A stretch of DNA of 64,000 nucleotides from Zonotrichia leucophrys gambelii (Eukaryota > Chordata > Aves > Passeriformes > Passerellidae). The DNA lies in assembly GCF_028769735.1 (NCBI RefSeq), contig NC_088200.1, positions 68,330,061-68,394,060 of the forward strand. The letters are read 5' to 3'. Positions 34,197 to 47,400 of this stretch are shown here, piece by piece (within the stretch, counting starts at the first letter, position 1; each line of letters begins with the position of its first letter). Under the pieces are notes generated by a model. The model saw nothing but the letters and a program-made list of their open reading frames with translations, was not told where the DNA came from and made no database searches. Made by a program: the position numbers and the translations under genes.

Positions 34197-37100
34197 ATCA
34201 GTCTCCAGTGTTAAGACCTGCACAGGAATGGGCAGCAGCTATTACAGAGGCAGCTTTATGACTGGAGAAGCCATAGACAAATCAGTGCTCCCATAAAGAA
34301 GTATGTTTAATCAATAAGGCATATTGTTACACTAGTGTGGAAGAAAAAGCACCTTGTAGAGCAACAGCATTTGTAAAGGTTAATCAATTCAACTAATTGT
34401 AAATGCTCTCAGTTGCCAGTCTTTAAAGAGTTCCTTCTCTTTGTAGCAGCTAATTCATTGGGATGCAGTGCTAAGCTGGAAAGGAAGGAAAGGAAGAAAA
34501 GCAGTCAAATTTCTCATTACTCTCTGTGCTGTACTGTGCCTCTGTCTGTAACATCAATATATTTACCAGAGGGAGATAATCTTTTCTTTCTGCTAACACT
34601 GCCTTACCTCCTTCATTACACAATAAACAAAGCAAGAGGTCTATGCTTCACAGTCCAGGCAGATGAAAAGGAAATCAGGTTATTGATCTTTTTGTTCAGT
34701 TCTTTAAAGGCCAAATGTATGACTAACCGTTCAAGTAGTTTTTGCAGTGCTCTTTATTTCATGACCATAAGGAAAGATTTTTTTAATTCTAAATAATTGC
34801 TTCCTGTAGAAAAAGGGACAGCCAACATGATTCTTGAATTAGTTCTCTCAAGAGTTTATAAGAAATAAAGATAGGTCCACACTATGATAAAGGAGATATG
34901 GCCTGATTTCAATTTTTTCTTTAGACCAATTTAAAATGAGCCTATGAAGGCATGTTGATGATCTCTGACCCTTGGGAACTGTGTAATTGTTTACTGTCTA
35001 TGAAAGAGTTTATAGTTTTCTGAGGTGATGCCAGGTCCCTCTTCAACCTACATTCAATGTCACACTTCCTTATCTTGAGTTTGAAAATTAAAAGTTTCAT
35101 TTAGGCACCCATTTTAAATAATGCTAGAGTTATCCTATGGGCTTGAAAGGAGTGTTTGGTTTTGTCCCTGATGTATTTATGGCATTTTCAGTAACTAAAA
35201 GATATTAGCACCTTTTAACTTTACTTCTGCAAAGCCAAACAGAGGTCAGAGACTTCAGGTCTTCACAAAATCAATCAGTATTGATTAAAGGTCAAAGCAA
35301 GTACTGAAAGAACTGTGTACACTCCCACTAAACAAAGCACTGTCCTTCCCATAGCAAAAAGAAAATGAGAACAGAGGGAGAAATAGCAGCTTGTCTCATC
35401 CTTTCTGCCTTCTAAGCCCCAGCTGCCAACATGGTCCTCGTCCTTTCTGTGCCCCTGCCAGCTCCTCCTGGATCAGTGCAGCCAACTGACCCCAGTTCCT
35501 GCTTGGATATCTCCCAAGAAGAAAAATCTGGATATTTTTTCTTGTATTTCAGAAATCTGAACACAGGCTGTATTTGTCAAAACTGCCTGGACCAGGCTCT
35601 GAGGATTGATAGAAAGGATACATCCAGGAAACATACGTATTCATACAAGGTGATTCAGCTGAGGCTATCATATCAACACTCCTACTTGGATGAGAATTTC
35701 ATATGAAACTGATAGCTGTATGTTTGTTTGGTTGTTTACAAGTAGATGGTCTGATAATTCAGCTCTCTTATTTTCTATAGAGAGGTCTCTCCCTGCTAAG
35801 CATATCATTAATATGTCAACTTTCAAATCAAATGATTAAAAATAAAAAAGTGTTACATCAGCTGAAGAAACATCTGAAGTGCAAATTTCATTACTTCTAT
35901 GGCAATTAAATATTTGCTGTGTTTAATAAGTTTGTATCTTTGTTAAAAATTTCTAGCAGAAAAATCAAGTAACATGATGGGTTGGGACACAACAAAAGCA
36001 GGGAAGGTCATTATGGGAAGAGTGTTTTATTAAGCAGAAATGCTCTTCTTAGAACTGTTGCTTCAGATATCAGTTAATACACCAGTTGTCTATTTCACAC
36101 AAATAATTGCAGCTTAAGTGTGCCACCCAACTTCACAAGCATAAGGAATGATAAGGAAAAACGTGCATCTGCATTCCAGCCCAGTCAGCAGCGTAGGTGT
36201 TGAAAGCCTAAGAGGTGCAGCAGCATCTGTCAGGTGTGCTCTTCCTAAACCACAAAGACCTTTTTCCTCTGTCCCTATTACCCCGATCCAGCCCTCTGGG
36301 TGGTGCTGCAATAACTTTAGGGAGAGCTTTATGGCTGTGTTTAGGCAGCTGCTCCAAGTTTCAGAGTCCTGTCTCTCACACAACAAACAAACCTGTTACT
36401 CTGTGAGGTTTGGGCTTATTTTTTTTTTTTTCCTTCTCATCCTTGTATTCTTCACCACTCACATGTTACAATCTCTTACACCTGCACCTCTGCCCTCTCT
36501 CTTGCTCCCCCCACTTCTTTTACATTTTTTAAAAGAAATACTTTAATTTTCCTTCCAGATGGTAAATTTTTACATCAATTTAATAACCTCTTGAAGTTAT
36601 ACTGGAGTATTGCTCAACTCACTTCTAAATTAAAGCAATTATTAAAAAACTTTGAAGCACTTTAACAATTTTAAATCACTCAGCACATAGCAATTTAAAA
36701 TTATTGGAGCAGTTTTATAAGCACTTGAATTTGGAGGTGATCAGAGACCTGAAAATGTGCAATATAGAGTAATTTAAAATTATTAGAGTACTTCACATTT
36801 TTTATAAGCTTTTCTGTTTAAAAGTAATCGAGTTCTGACTTGTGAGCTTGTGCATTGTAATGTAAGTGCTTCTTATTCTTAGAGAGATACAGCCTATTAA
36901 ATCAAACTGCTTCAATAATTGTAAATTACTATGCATGGGCATGCTCAAAAATCTAACTTCATTTCTTATATTAAAAATATTTTTCACTCCAAGTCTGTAA
37001 AAAAGACTTTTAAGTGACAGAATAATAATTTAAATTTTTGAAGAAGGCTGATTTATATTATCCCAGGAATAAAAACAAATCAAACTACCTACATAAAAAT

Positions 37101-38271
37101 ACAGAGATTATGTAAGAATATTTTTATGAGCCCATATTATGAATCTTTAATCATGTTCAAAATTAGCCTTCCTCATGTACACCTTAATTTTTTAGTAAAC
37201 ACTAGGTAAACATTGATTCCATGAATAAAAAAAATTCAGCTCAAGCTTCATATAAAAAATTGTGAGAATAATACAAGAATAAGTCTGTGTTTTTCTGGGT
37301 TGTTCACAGTTGTGATTAAATGTAACCCCATTAGAGATTTTTAGAACTTCTATGTACCTTTGTACATCTTTAGGACATAATTTCTCAGTCTCTTCTATCA
37401 ATAACAGAAGGAAATGTGTCTCAAAACAAAATACTCATAAAGATTCAGTACAGGCATAAGAGATGGTCACAGTGTAGATATTGCTGCATATGTACAACAT
37501 AAAGGTATAAAATAAACTTTACAAAAAAAGGGTCTTTCAGGTGTTTTGCAGGAGTCTGTTCAGATTGGGTTTTTACCAATGGAAGTCTTCAAACATTGGG
37601 TACAGCAGAAAAAACAACATAAGACTGTGCTTGCTAAAAAAACCTGGAAACAATGATAAGTTAACATTAACAGTGAAAGAGCTGAAATGCTCTTACTTCA
37701 AAGCGCTACGAGTCATAGAGTGTGCTGATCAGAAGAAAGCAAATAAGAGCACATTGAAGCAAGTTGTGCCAAGTAGCTTTCCATAAAATAAAACATCTCT
37801 AAGAGTTCAGTGAAAGGGCAACAGTAGCAAGACTACAGTGCTCTCTGGTAGATGAAAGCTTTAGACTTTAAAGTCAGATCTGAGAGTGCACGTATTTGTG
37901 TTTATATATTGTGACTTGTATTCCTTTCTATATCAAAATTGTAAGAATGAAATGCTGGTCGATTGCTCCCATAAGCAGCTAAATTTCAGGCAGGCAGATG
38001 GGATTAAACACTAATGCCAAAATAGCATCATAATTAATTATCATGTATCAGCAATAAATGCTGTATCTAGGCAATCCTTCGTGATTCAATCTTTATAAAA
38101 AGTGAAGCAATGAATTAACATGCAATGTTTGCATATCAGACTGCAAACATGAAGGTCATGTGGAAACTTCTGAAGAATCCTTTTAAGCAATCAAAAAAAA
38201 AAGAGAAAGGACAGACGGATAAACTAATTGTTCAGTCACGTTGTGTTTCTCAGAGAAGGCCATTCGGCTTA

Positions 38272-38335
38272 GACAGTTGAACTGTCATTTTTTTCTTAGC
38301 TTCTAGAAACCTTTTTTCTTACCTTCTAGAAGGTA
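38272..38335. promoter_or_regulatory. cluster of palindromes with two heat-shock-element-like cores (candidate)
   Basis: Within 64 bases there are GACAGTT-G-AACTGTC (38272-38286), TTCTAGAA (38301-38308) and a perfect 16-base palindrome TACCTTCTAGAAGGTA (38320-38335) that contains a second TTCTAGAA. TTCnnGAA is the core pair of a heat-shock-factor site. The palindromes are visible; factor binding is inference and there is no nearby gene to assign it to. Confidence 0.25.
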
Positions 38336-40760
38336 CTTGACAGTGTAACCTAACCCAGAGCTGGCAGTGAACAAAAGCATTCAGTAAAGATCCAGTAAAG
38401 TATGCTGTAAAGACCTAGAGAATTGTATAACACACAACACAATTCTGCTATTTTCTCAAAATAATAGCCTTGAGCCACAAATTACAGGAAATTATATCCC
38501 TTTCTATGAAAATACTTATGCCACTGGATATATATTTGTTCACATAATGTGTTCCTCTCAGAGTCCTGTAGAGCCCTTCACATAATAAAGAATTACACAA
38601 GTTAATGCACTGTACTGAGCTAAGCTCTGTATAAAAAGTGGTTCCATTTATCTGTTTCAATTTTGAGTCTTCAATTCCAGAAACAGCAGCTTTCCTGTTT
38701 TACAGGGTCAAGCTTCTTAATATTACTCATCTCTTAAAAATGTCAAACTACTTTTCAATTTCCTTTCATCTACAGTTCGAGTCTGGAGTAAATGTCCCCT
38801 TTCTTCTGTTGTTCCCACAGATGCAACTTCAAAGAGTACTTCAGAAAAGGTTTTGCAGGGTTTGTATTTTTCTAAAAGTTTTTTTGGAGGGACCTCCCTT
38901 TCAATTTTTCTGCACATCTCTGATAGCAACCAATACCAGAGCTCTTTACCAAAAGACGTTAAAACCTCTTTAGAGGACTCCTGCTGTTTGTTAATTCAGT
39001 AGCTATACTACTGAGCAGTTCTCACAGTCACCACATTAGCAGCCATCAGCTGTTGTAAGCATAAAACCTCATTGCCTTTCCTGTGCAATATATATAAGGC
39101 CGTGACCCAACACTATGTAGCAGCTCCTCAAGTCACCTATGGAAAATTTCCTTCTTTACAAGAATATGAGTGCCAATTACAGTAGTTTTCTATTTTGTTC
39201 CCTTTTCCCTCATTTTAGTCCTTTATCCAGTAAATAAGAGACACACTCCTTTACTCTGTGATGTTTCCATGTAATTCCATCTAATATTGGATTTTGGCTT
39301 TGATGCACATTCCATTCAGACAGCAGCATGGCAGACAATAAACTGGGTGCAATCTGCTCTGATCTTCAAGCTAGAATTAAACTGTTTATTTTACTTTAAT
39401 TCATCAGTTCATATTCTGCTGATAACTAGGAGTTATGATTATTCTGGTTTTTTAAATTTATTTTATTGACTGCAATCGTCTCAAAGTTCTCCCCATCTTC
39501 AGCAAACACAGGGAAGCTCCCTTGTGACTACACACAGTGTTGTCAGAGGATTTTCTCAGCTGTTTCACTTTACAAGATCACTTGTCCCTAGTAATACATA
39601 TATAATTCACATATAACTGAAATAGTTCCCCAAAAGCCATTCATCCCCAGAGGAAACTGCTCTTTAATTGTTTGTTATGCCCTCTCAGCAGGGAGGCTGG
39701 CTTACACCATACATGTGCATCATTTTATTTAAATGACATCCTACCTTGCTGCCAGAGCTATTTGATCTTCTATCACTAAGGCTGGCAACTACAGACAGCC
39801 CCCTGAGAACAAAGCAGCAGATGAAAAAGAAGTGCTGATGCTCCAGGCAAGCTCTTTTAGTCAGAGCTGTACCAGCAGCAACCTGCAGCAGGAAAAAATA
39901 CATGCTTCAAAGGTAATTACAGTGTGCTGCATCCTCCTATCTTTATTTAAGATACTTGGGATTGATTTCCTTCCCTTAGCAAGGGAAACTGCACCACAAC
40001 ATCGACCTAAATGACCAAGCATGAATTTCAATCAAGGAAAAGAGGCCTCTCTCCTCCACTCTCTGCCATTCTTTCTGCAAGGATCACACCTTGTGACAAA
40101 TTACCCAAGGCTGATGTCCTGTGGCAGCACCACTCCCAGACACCCTAGTGGTGACTTGGCCCTTCCTGGCACCATTTTCTCACTTCATTTCCCTAACCAT
40201 GTCACTTGCAAGTTGCCACAAATTGGATTGGGATTTTTTTCCAGAAGGATTTGGGATTGGCAGTGCCGATATCCTGCTTAAACAGGCAAGATGGGGATGG
40301 AACTCAGAAGGAGAGAATAGCATCTCACGCAGATATGCAAATGCACAGGCTGAGTAAAATTAGCTGTTTTGCTTGTCAGATGTTTACATAAACCTTCTCC
40401 ACTTCTAATGTTTGGGAAAATTTTTTCCTGAGGTTTGGGTTCACTTTCAAGCTCAAATGAAGCATTTAAAAATATTCCCACAAAGGAAAGTAGAATGGCT
40501 GTGTTTCTCTGGGTTTTGAATGTTAAACCTCAAAATGACTTCCAGGTTTCTCAAAAAGCCTTATGGGGGAAAAAAAAATTGGTTCAAGGGAAAAAAAAAT
40601 TTACCACACCACCCCTTCCCTGAACCCAAGCTAAGTTTCAAGTCTGTGGCTGAATGCAAAAACAAGCTATGTTTAAGGTATTTTTAAGGTTTCAGTATAA
40701 GTGGTAGTCACAGGTTTATATTGAACCCCAAGATAATAAGTAAGCACATTAATTTACAAT

Positions 40761-41444
40761 ATGTCTTGTCACCCTTCTGATGAAAAACATCATCAGTATG
40801 AGAAAGTTTATAGAATTTTTACTTCAGAATTCTTTTCAACTCAGAAAATGTCACTGAGTCTCTGGAGTCTGAGAACAAGAGTTTATATCTCTGGCATAGG
40901 GTTTAAAGGGCATGCTCTGCAGATCCTTCAGCAGGATTACCAAGCAAGCAAAGTCTTCATCTTCAGGGTCCAAATCAGCTTTCAATGGCTGTTGGAAACG
41001 CTACCAAAAAATTTCAAAGTGTATTTTTGGGCTTCTTCATTTAACTCGCACACTATCAGTAAAGGTCAGAGCTATTTATCTCCATCTCTCATTTCAGTGT
41101 TGATTGGAAGAACTCCTTGCAGCCAGCAGCAAGCACAGCACAATTCTGCTTGGGATAAAACTGGCAAGGACACTGGGTTTTTAAGTGGCTGTTATCAATT
41201 CACCCTGTTAGCACCTGCTGCTGCTGCAGCTTATCCAAGAGCAGTGCTGGCTCATTGGGTTTCCATCGTTCTGACTGGCATGGACCAAATGCTTCAACAG
41301 CAGCTGGAGATCTTAGAGGAGGATCAGAACAACCTTGATTCACACCAAGGTAACCAATTCAGAAAGAGGAAAGAAGAAACAGACAGGCAAAGGAAAGTGC
41401 ATGTGTGCCAGATGACTAATTCTTGCAAACCTCCAATTTTATAA
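40761..41444 (+). other. 227-codon open frame of unknown nature, possible exon inside
   Basis: This is the longest open frame of the window. The predicted protein has no signal peptide, transmembrane segment or domain that I recognise; it contains an alanine run (AAAAAY) and, near the C-terminus, an acidic/glutamine stretch MDQMLQQQLEILEEDQNN that could form a short helix. Inside it, 41098-41349 (252 bases, a whole number of codons) is bounded by a good acceptor (CTCTCATTTCAG) and a donor-like CAAG/GTAACC. A further acceptor TTCTTTCTTTACAG ends at 41496. If spliced there, the frame ends within two codons. A chance frame of this length somewhere in the window is not very improbable, so I do not call it a gene. 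Confidence 0.15.
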
Positions 41445-44400
41445 AAGGATCAAATACATTTTGTATATTTATACACTCCCATTTCTTTCTTTACAGGCCA
41501 ATGACAGCCTGCAGAACACTGCATAGATTTGCCAAAAATAATTACTCTGGTCACTTAGCAAAGCAGAGGATCTGTCATCCAGAAACATATTGCCTAGCAA
41601 CAGTTCTCTTACCCTTCCTCCCTCCCTCGCAATAAGCAAACACAGCCCTCCCCGCCCCCTCTCGTTTGTATTGGCTTTCTGGCTGCTGGCAGACACAGCT
41701 GCTCACTTGGGTGTAAAACTGCTCCTGACAGGAGGAATCTGTGCTGTTTAAGTCCAAGTTCACATGAGAAGATGAGTAGTGTAGTTCAAGAAAACCCTGG
41801 CTGCCAGGAAAAGGTGCAGTCTCTGCCTGTGATAAAATTGTCTCACAGTTTGCTTAGAGAAAAACCACTTCAAATGAAATCACCAGTGTGGTAGCTCTTG
41901 GCAAATTGTGGTCTGGCGTAGTGGAGGAAGGAGAGGAAATAAAACCCATCATAGCAGAAAAGCAACCACCCACAGACCTAGGACACCCTATTTTCCACAA
42001 AAGTGTTTCATTAACATATATTTTATTATAACTGTACAGTACAGAATTATAAACTACTTTCTACTTTTTTTAATACAAAAATATTTAGGCAGTGAATTAT
42101 GGAAAATAATTTCTTCATACTATTCCTCCTTCCCCCATGGAAGCCCTCCTGTTTTTTCCACACACAGAGAGTGCACCATTTGTCTTTTACCTGATGGCTG
42201 TCATCAGTACCAAGGTTTTTTCTTATTTTTCTAACAGCAGTATCTTAGAAAATTGCACAGATCATTTTGGTAACAGCTTTCTGTAACATTGTGGAAACAG
42301 TCTGGACATCTTAAAGCTGCATACAGAGATCAACATGAGAGAACTTTTGCACTCTGCTGCACCTCCCACCTCTGCACAGCAAGTTACACTAGGGAAGCCT
42401 TAGACCTGACAGCTGCCCTAACTCTGAGCAGTGGCACAGCTGTTAAGTACCAGATTTTCCAAGAGCTGTATGCACATCAGTGACAATTATCTAGGATGAT
42501 ATTAATATCCTTTTTTTTTTCCTATGCCACATCTGCTCTGCTTCATAATGCAAAAGTTACATTATATATAATATATATGGCTGTACTATATATGTCACTG
42601 CTTGGCATGCCTATATTAGTAGAAATATTTGAAAAGTAATTTCAGGTTTAAAAAAATCTTTAAAAGTTCTCTTTCTAAACATTTTTTTCAGTTAGTCAGA
42701 AATATTGTCCTAAAAAATCTCAAACCAAAAATACATAGAAACTTACACACATTTTTTTTATCTGGGCTAGTGATTAATACCTAAATGCCATCACACAAAA
42801 CAGGAGATACCAGGTATAAATCTTTGTTTAAACTACTGTCAGATGCCAGTCTTGAAATACACAACTTTGAGATGAACTTTTGTATGGCCTTTGAATAACT
42901 TAATAACTAACACTCAGATCATCCAGTAAACAAAGATAAAGGGGAAAATGTTAATATGCTATATATTGAAATTTACTACAGTGATTACTGGAGATTTCCT
43001 TAAAAAAAGGCATGGAATCCTTATAACTGTTTTCTCTCATGTTTTATTCTATTTTCTATTATTCTATTTTGAAAATAGTTTCAAATTTTTGAGGACGTCA
43101 TCCAGTCACTTCAGTACAGTTGCTATTTATTGCTTTTCATGTCATGTTTCAGTCTGATGCAAAATATCTCTCCTTAACATTCGTGTCCCTGCCCATTTGG
43201 CAATGGGTTTATCTTTTGTTTTAAATGCTGTAAAAACTAATACCGTCCATCAACATCCTTGATTATTTCAGCTACAGTATGAACAGATTAATGAGGTGTG
43301 TTTAATAGTTAAGTTCTGATGAATAACCTGGAAATTGAAAAGAATACTTGCTTTTAAACAGATGTTGTCATTATAAGGAGACCCTTTTTTTCCCTTGTTT
43401 TTCATCCTCAACATGTAAATGGCAGTTCATTAATGAAAGAGGTGCATCAAATCCCTGAAGTAGTCCCTGACAAGTTGCAATCAGTTCTAATGTTGATTTA
43501 GGTCCTAAAATTTGACGGGTTTTGCTTGTAAAATATTTGGCACACACATTTAAAATGAGGGCAGAACAAAAAGGAAAAGGTAATTATTATAAGATTCTGT
43601 ATAGCTTTTCAGATCTATTAATTAGTTATAAAGTTATATTTTTGCTAATAAGCATCTAGCCACAGATTTAAAGATGCCTCTTAAATGTAAATTGATTGCT
43701 ACAGAAATGTCCATACTGTACACAACATGTGCTACACTTCCACAAATACAAATGCTCATTATAACACATTACCTTTGATGTTTGTAGCATTAGGCTTGAT
43801 CCAGCACCACTGAAACATATGAGAACTTTAATATTGATCCCTGCAGAAGCAGAAAGACATGAAGACTTTTGAGCATATGTCCTGATAGAAAGTCTGAAAC
43901 TCATTTTGAAAGTAAGGCCAAACAGAAAACAAGTTGAAGCGGAAGAAGTCAGTTTTTAAATGTTCAGAATGAAAAATAAACAGAGCACAGGAACATACAT
44001 GCAATAAAGCAGGGCAAAGATTGGACAAATTGATTATGACTACTAGCAACAAACAGTGTTTCCCAAAGATCTGTATTTAAAGGAATTCTTGGGCACAGGA
44101 CTTGTAGTACCAAAAGCAAGCAAAACACAGACTATACAATACTTCAGAAACAAATCCTCTTCTGATATCATTGGAATTATTCACAAAGCCAAATCTTTTC
44201 CAATGTAGAGAAACCAGTCCCTCCTCACTTTTGCTGCTGGTTGTTTGCTGTCATGTCAGTGCATTGAACTTTTTCCATCTGTCAGAGTTAGAACGTAGAG
44301 AAAAAATATGGTACGCTTTAAGTAGCAGAAGTTTTTTCATTCAGCAATGCTCTGCTGAGCCAGATCTTGAAAAACCTGTTCAAGATCAGACTACTCCACA

Positions 44401-47400
44401 TTCAAATATTTTCATTATTAACCTACATTTCACCCATCTTTGAATCAAAGACTGCAACTTCAGAACACAGACTTTGCAGGGCTTAAAAGCAAAGCCAGGA
44501 TTGCAGAAGTCTCCCAAATTGTTACACTGCTCTGTAGCAAAGCCCACAGTAAGTACTGGCAGGAATTGATCTATTCATACCAGTGGAAAGAATCAATTTC
44601 CACTTGAACTGATGGAGCAAAAGAATTGTTTGGTCTCTGCAAGGGGTACCAGCATCACGTGTACCAATATTACATGATGGTGGAAAAATGATTGAAAGTT
44701 TTAATCTTAAACAAAGTCTATTTTGAGCTGAGCATATTTGTACCCAGTCTCAAGGAATTAATTATTTGTTCTTGCTCTTTGTTCCAGTCACAAGCTGTGA
44801 CCAGCTGCTGATTTTGTTAGCTATTTTTCAGTTAATTTTCAAAACTTTTTATTGCAAAAGATATCTTTGGCTTATTGTTTTAAGTAAGCATTTGTTTTGA
44901 ACTTCATACTCGGTTATAATTGTAATGAATCCACACAGTCAGTGAGAAGCAGAAGTGAAGGGAGGAAAGAACCTGCCAAAAATGCAAGGCTTAGGCCATA
45001 TGGAGACATCAAGGGATATCTCTGATGTGGATGCTGCCAGCATTGCTTCTTCCTCCCTGCTTGGCATTTCTGAAAACCACTTCTGAAATTCTCCCAGGCC
45101 TTACTGTGTAGCACAGGGAACTATTGTCCAGTAAATGAGACATCACTGAGCACTGTCTTTTCCAAAATGCCTGGAGTAAAAAAATAAAAAGCAGAGCTTG
45201 AGGTTCTCCCACAACTGGCATGCAGCCAATTTTAATAGCAGACCCAGATGCCTGTATACTTGCACTGAAATTAACGAGACAAGGAAGGAAGTGGAACAAA
45301 TGAGATAAAGGTATGTGTATAGAGCAGGGATGACCAATTAGAACAAAATTATGATTGTAGCAATATCTTTCTGCAAGAAAATAAGCCCTTTTTTCATGTC
45401 TAAGGCTAGACATTTAAATTCTTGTTCATCTGGTGTCCATGCCCTAATTGAAGGTTATGACCAACTTGTGAACAGCCATAACACTACATCACCAAAGGAT
45501 ATGGCAGAGCAACTGAGAAACTGTATGTGGAAGAGAATGGAGAAGAGGAAGTCAAAATAGAAATTTCCACATTACTATTCATTCCCATCTGATTTCTCTG
45601 GGTAAAGAAACATGCTACAGTAAATTCAGATCTTGGAAAAATTAAGTCAAATATAAAAATATGCATTCACAGCTGCAAGGTTCTTTTTGGCCTTCATGTG
45701 CTGAGCAGACGACTGTGGGAAACACCTCCCACACTAATTTTATGTCTGAATCCTAATCTGCCACAGAACTGAACAATACCAAGTTATGTACCCCAGATGC
45801 CTTTTGGTTTAATTAGCTGGCAAAGAAAAGTACAAATTCTGTGGGATTATATGTTTATGATGGGCAAAACATTTTGCTCAAATTGATTTTTGACAACTGG
45901 CTGAATTTTGCAAGATGAAAAGCTCATTTTGCATACTACATTTGCTTAAAAAAGGAAATTAAAATCTTAGCCATTTGCTTGCTATATAGCCCTTGCTCCT
46001 GCAGAGCATGTAAGTACTCACTGCTTACATATCTACTACTGGTTCACTATGGTTTTCACTAAAGCTATTGACATTTTTATTTAATACTCACATTAAAGTA
46101 CTACAGGTAAGATTTGATTTCTTTTTCTAAGTTTTCAACAAATGTATTGGAATGACCTCTCTTCCCTTTGTGCATGGAGCATAGAAATGGGTGAGGTGAG
46201 CAGAGAGTCTCTCTTGTTAGACTGTGTGTTAATTGAGCACACAACATTTATCAGCTCACCCCCTAGATATTGCTAGATTCACCGTGACAGATGACTTTGA
46301 AATGAGTAAGTCATAAACATCTTGAAATACAGTTTAAAAAGAGTATATTGTGGTCCTTTGACCGCTGCTTATCTCAGCAGACGTGTGTATTTCTATCCCA
46401 GTATTTGGAGGTAATCCCACACACATGAATGCTCTTGGCATTGTTGAGAAGCACCTAGTTACAACAACATCTCAAGAAATGCCTCTGATATAAACCATCC
46501 CCACAGTGCAGACAAAATTAAATCAAGGTATTAGGAATACCCCTTCATATTTTTGCAAAGTAAAATTCTGCTGTCACATTGAAATAGGGAAATTAAAGTT
46601 GTAATAAAAATTAAGCACACCTTCTCTTTAGCTTTTAAAAAACACTTAGCTATTTACTATAATTGTTTTTACTCAAGCATGGACATAGAATATCTGACAT
46701 GGCTTGGTATTTCTTTGTCTGTGATGCAATAACAATCTAGACACAGGGCAAGAACACCATGGAAACTCTTTCTGTCTCAGTAGCCACAGAGCATCAACTC
46801 TAAATACAGGAGTAACAAAGAGAAGTCAATGTCTTGACTATTTTAATACTCAATTTAATATTTTTTTCCATTTCATTATTTCAAATTCAGCAGTTTTAGC
46901 TTTTTGAAGGATTTGTTTTTTCCCCAGGTCATTAGCAATCTTTCAGTTTTGGCCAAATGCCTGTAGAATGGGAGCATCATCATGAATTAAAACCCCTCTT
47001 TAGTGAATTCTGCACATCTGTGGATAATTAGATGAATTTTTCTTAGCCCCATCCTAGATGACACTCTCAGTAACAAGGGTTTCTGCATGCTACAAGGGCT
47101 TCTTCCCTGTGGAGTACCTTGTCTGAAAATCCACTTTCCAATCAGAAAGTAGAAAAGCAGGCAAGCCCACAAACATGCATGTTGGGGTTGTCACTTCAGC
47201 CAGGGACAACCACTAACCTCTGTGAGGTAAGACATAATTACTCATATATTCAGGAAATGTTAGTCTTCAGATGCACACTACAGGGTCTGCACGGATGCTT
47301 TCTTTGGCAGGATTGTGCTGCATACTGCAATTTCTCATTAGCAACAAAACCCTCAACCACAGTCTAGCTCAGGAAAACTGTAAATAAATTTTACATTAGA

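Noticed and set aside
39692..39912. Segment with an acceptor-like CTCTCAGCAG before it and AAG/GTAATT after it
   Set aside because: Stops occur in the reading frames across it, and such splice-signal pairs are common by chance.
42550..42595. TATATA-rich segment considered as a promoter
   Set aside because: TATA-like strings are frequent in this AT-rich DNA, and no initiator or downstream gene supports it.
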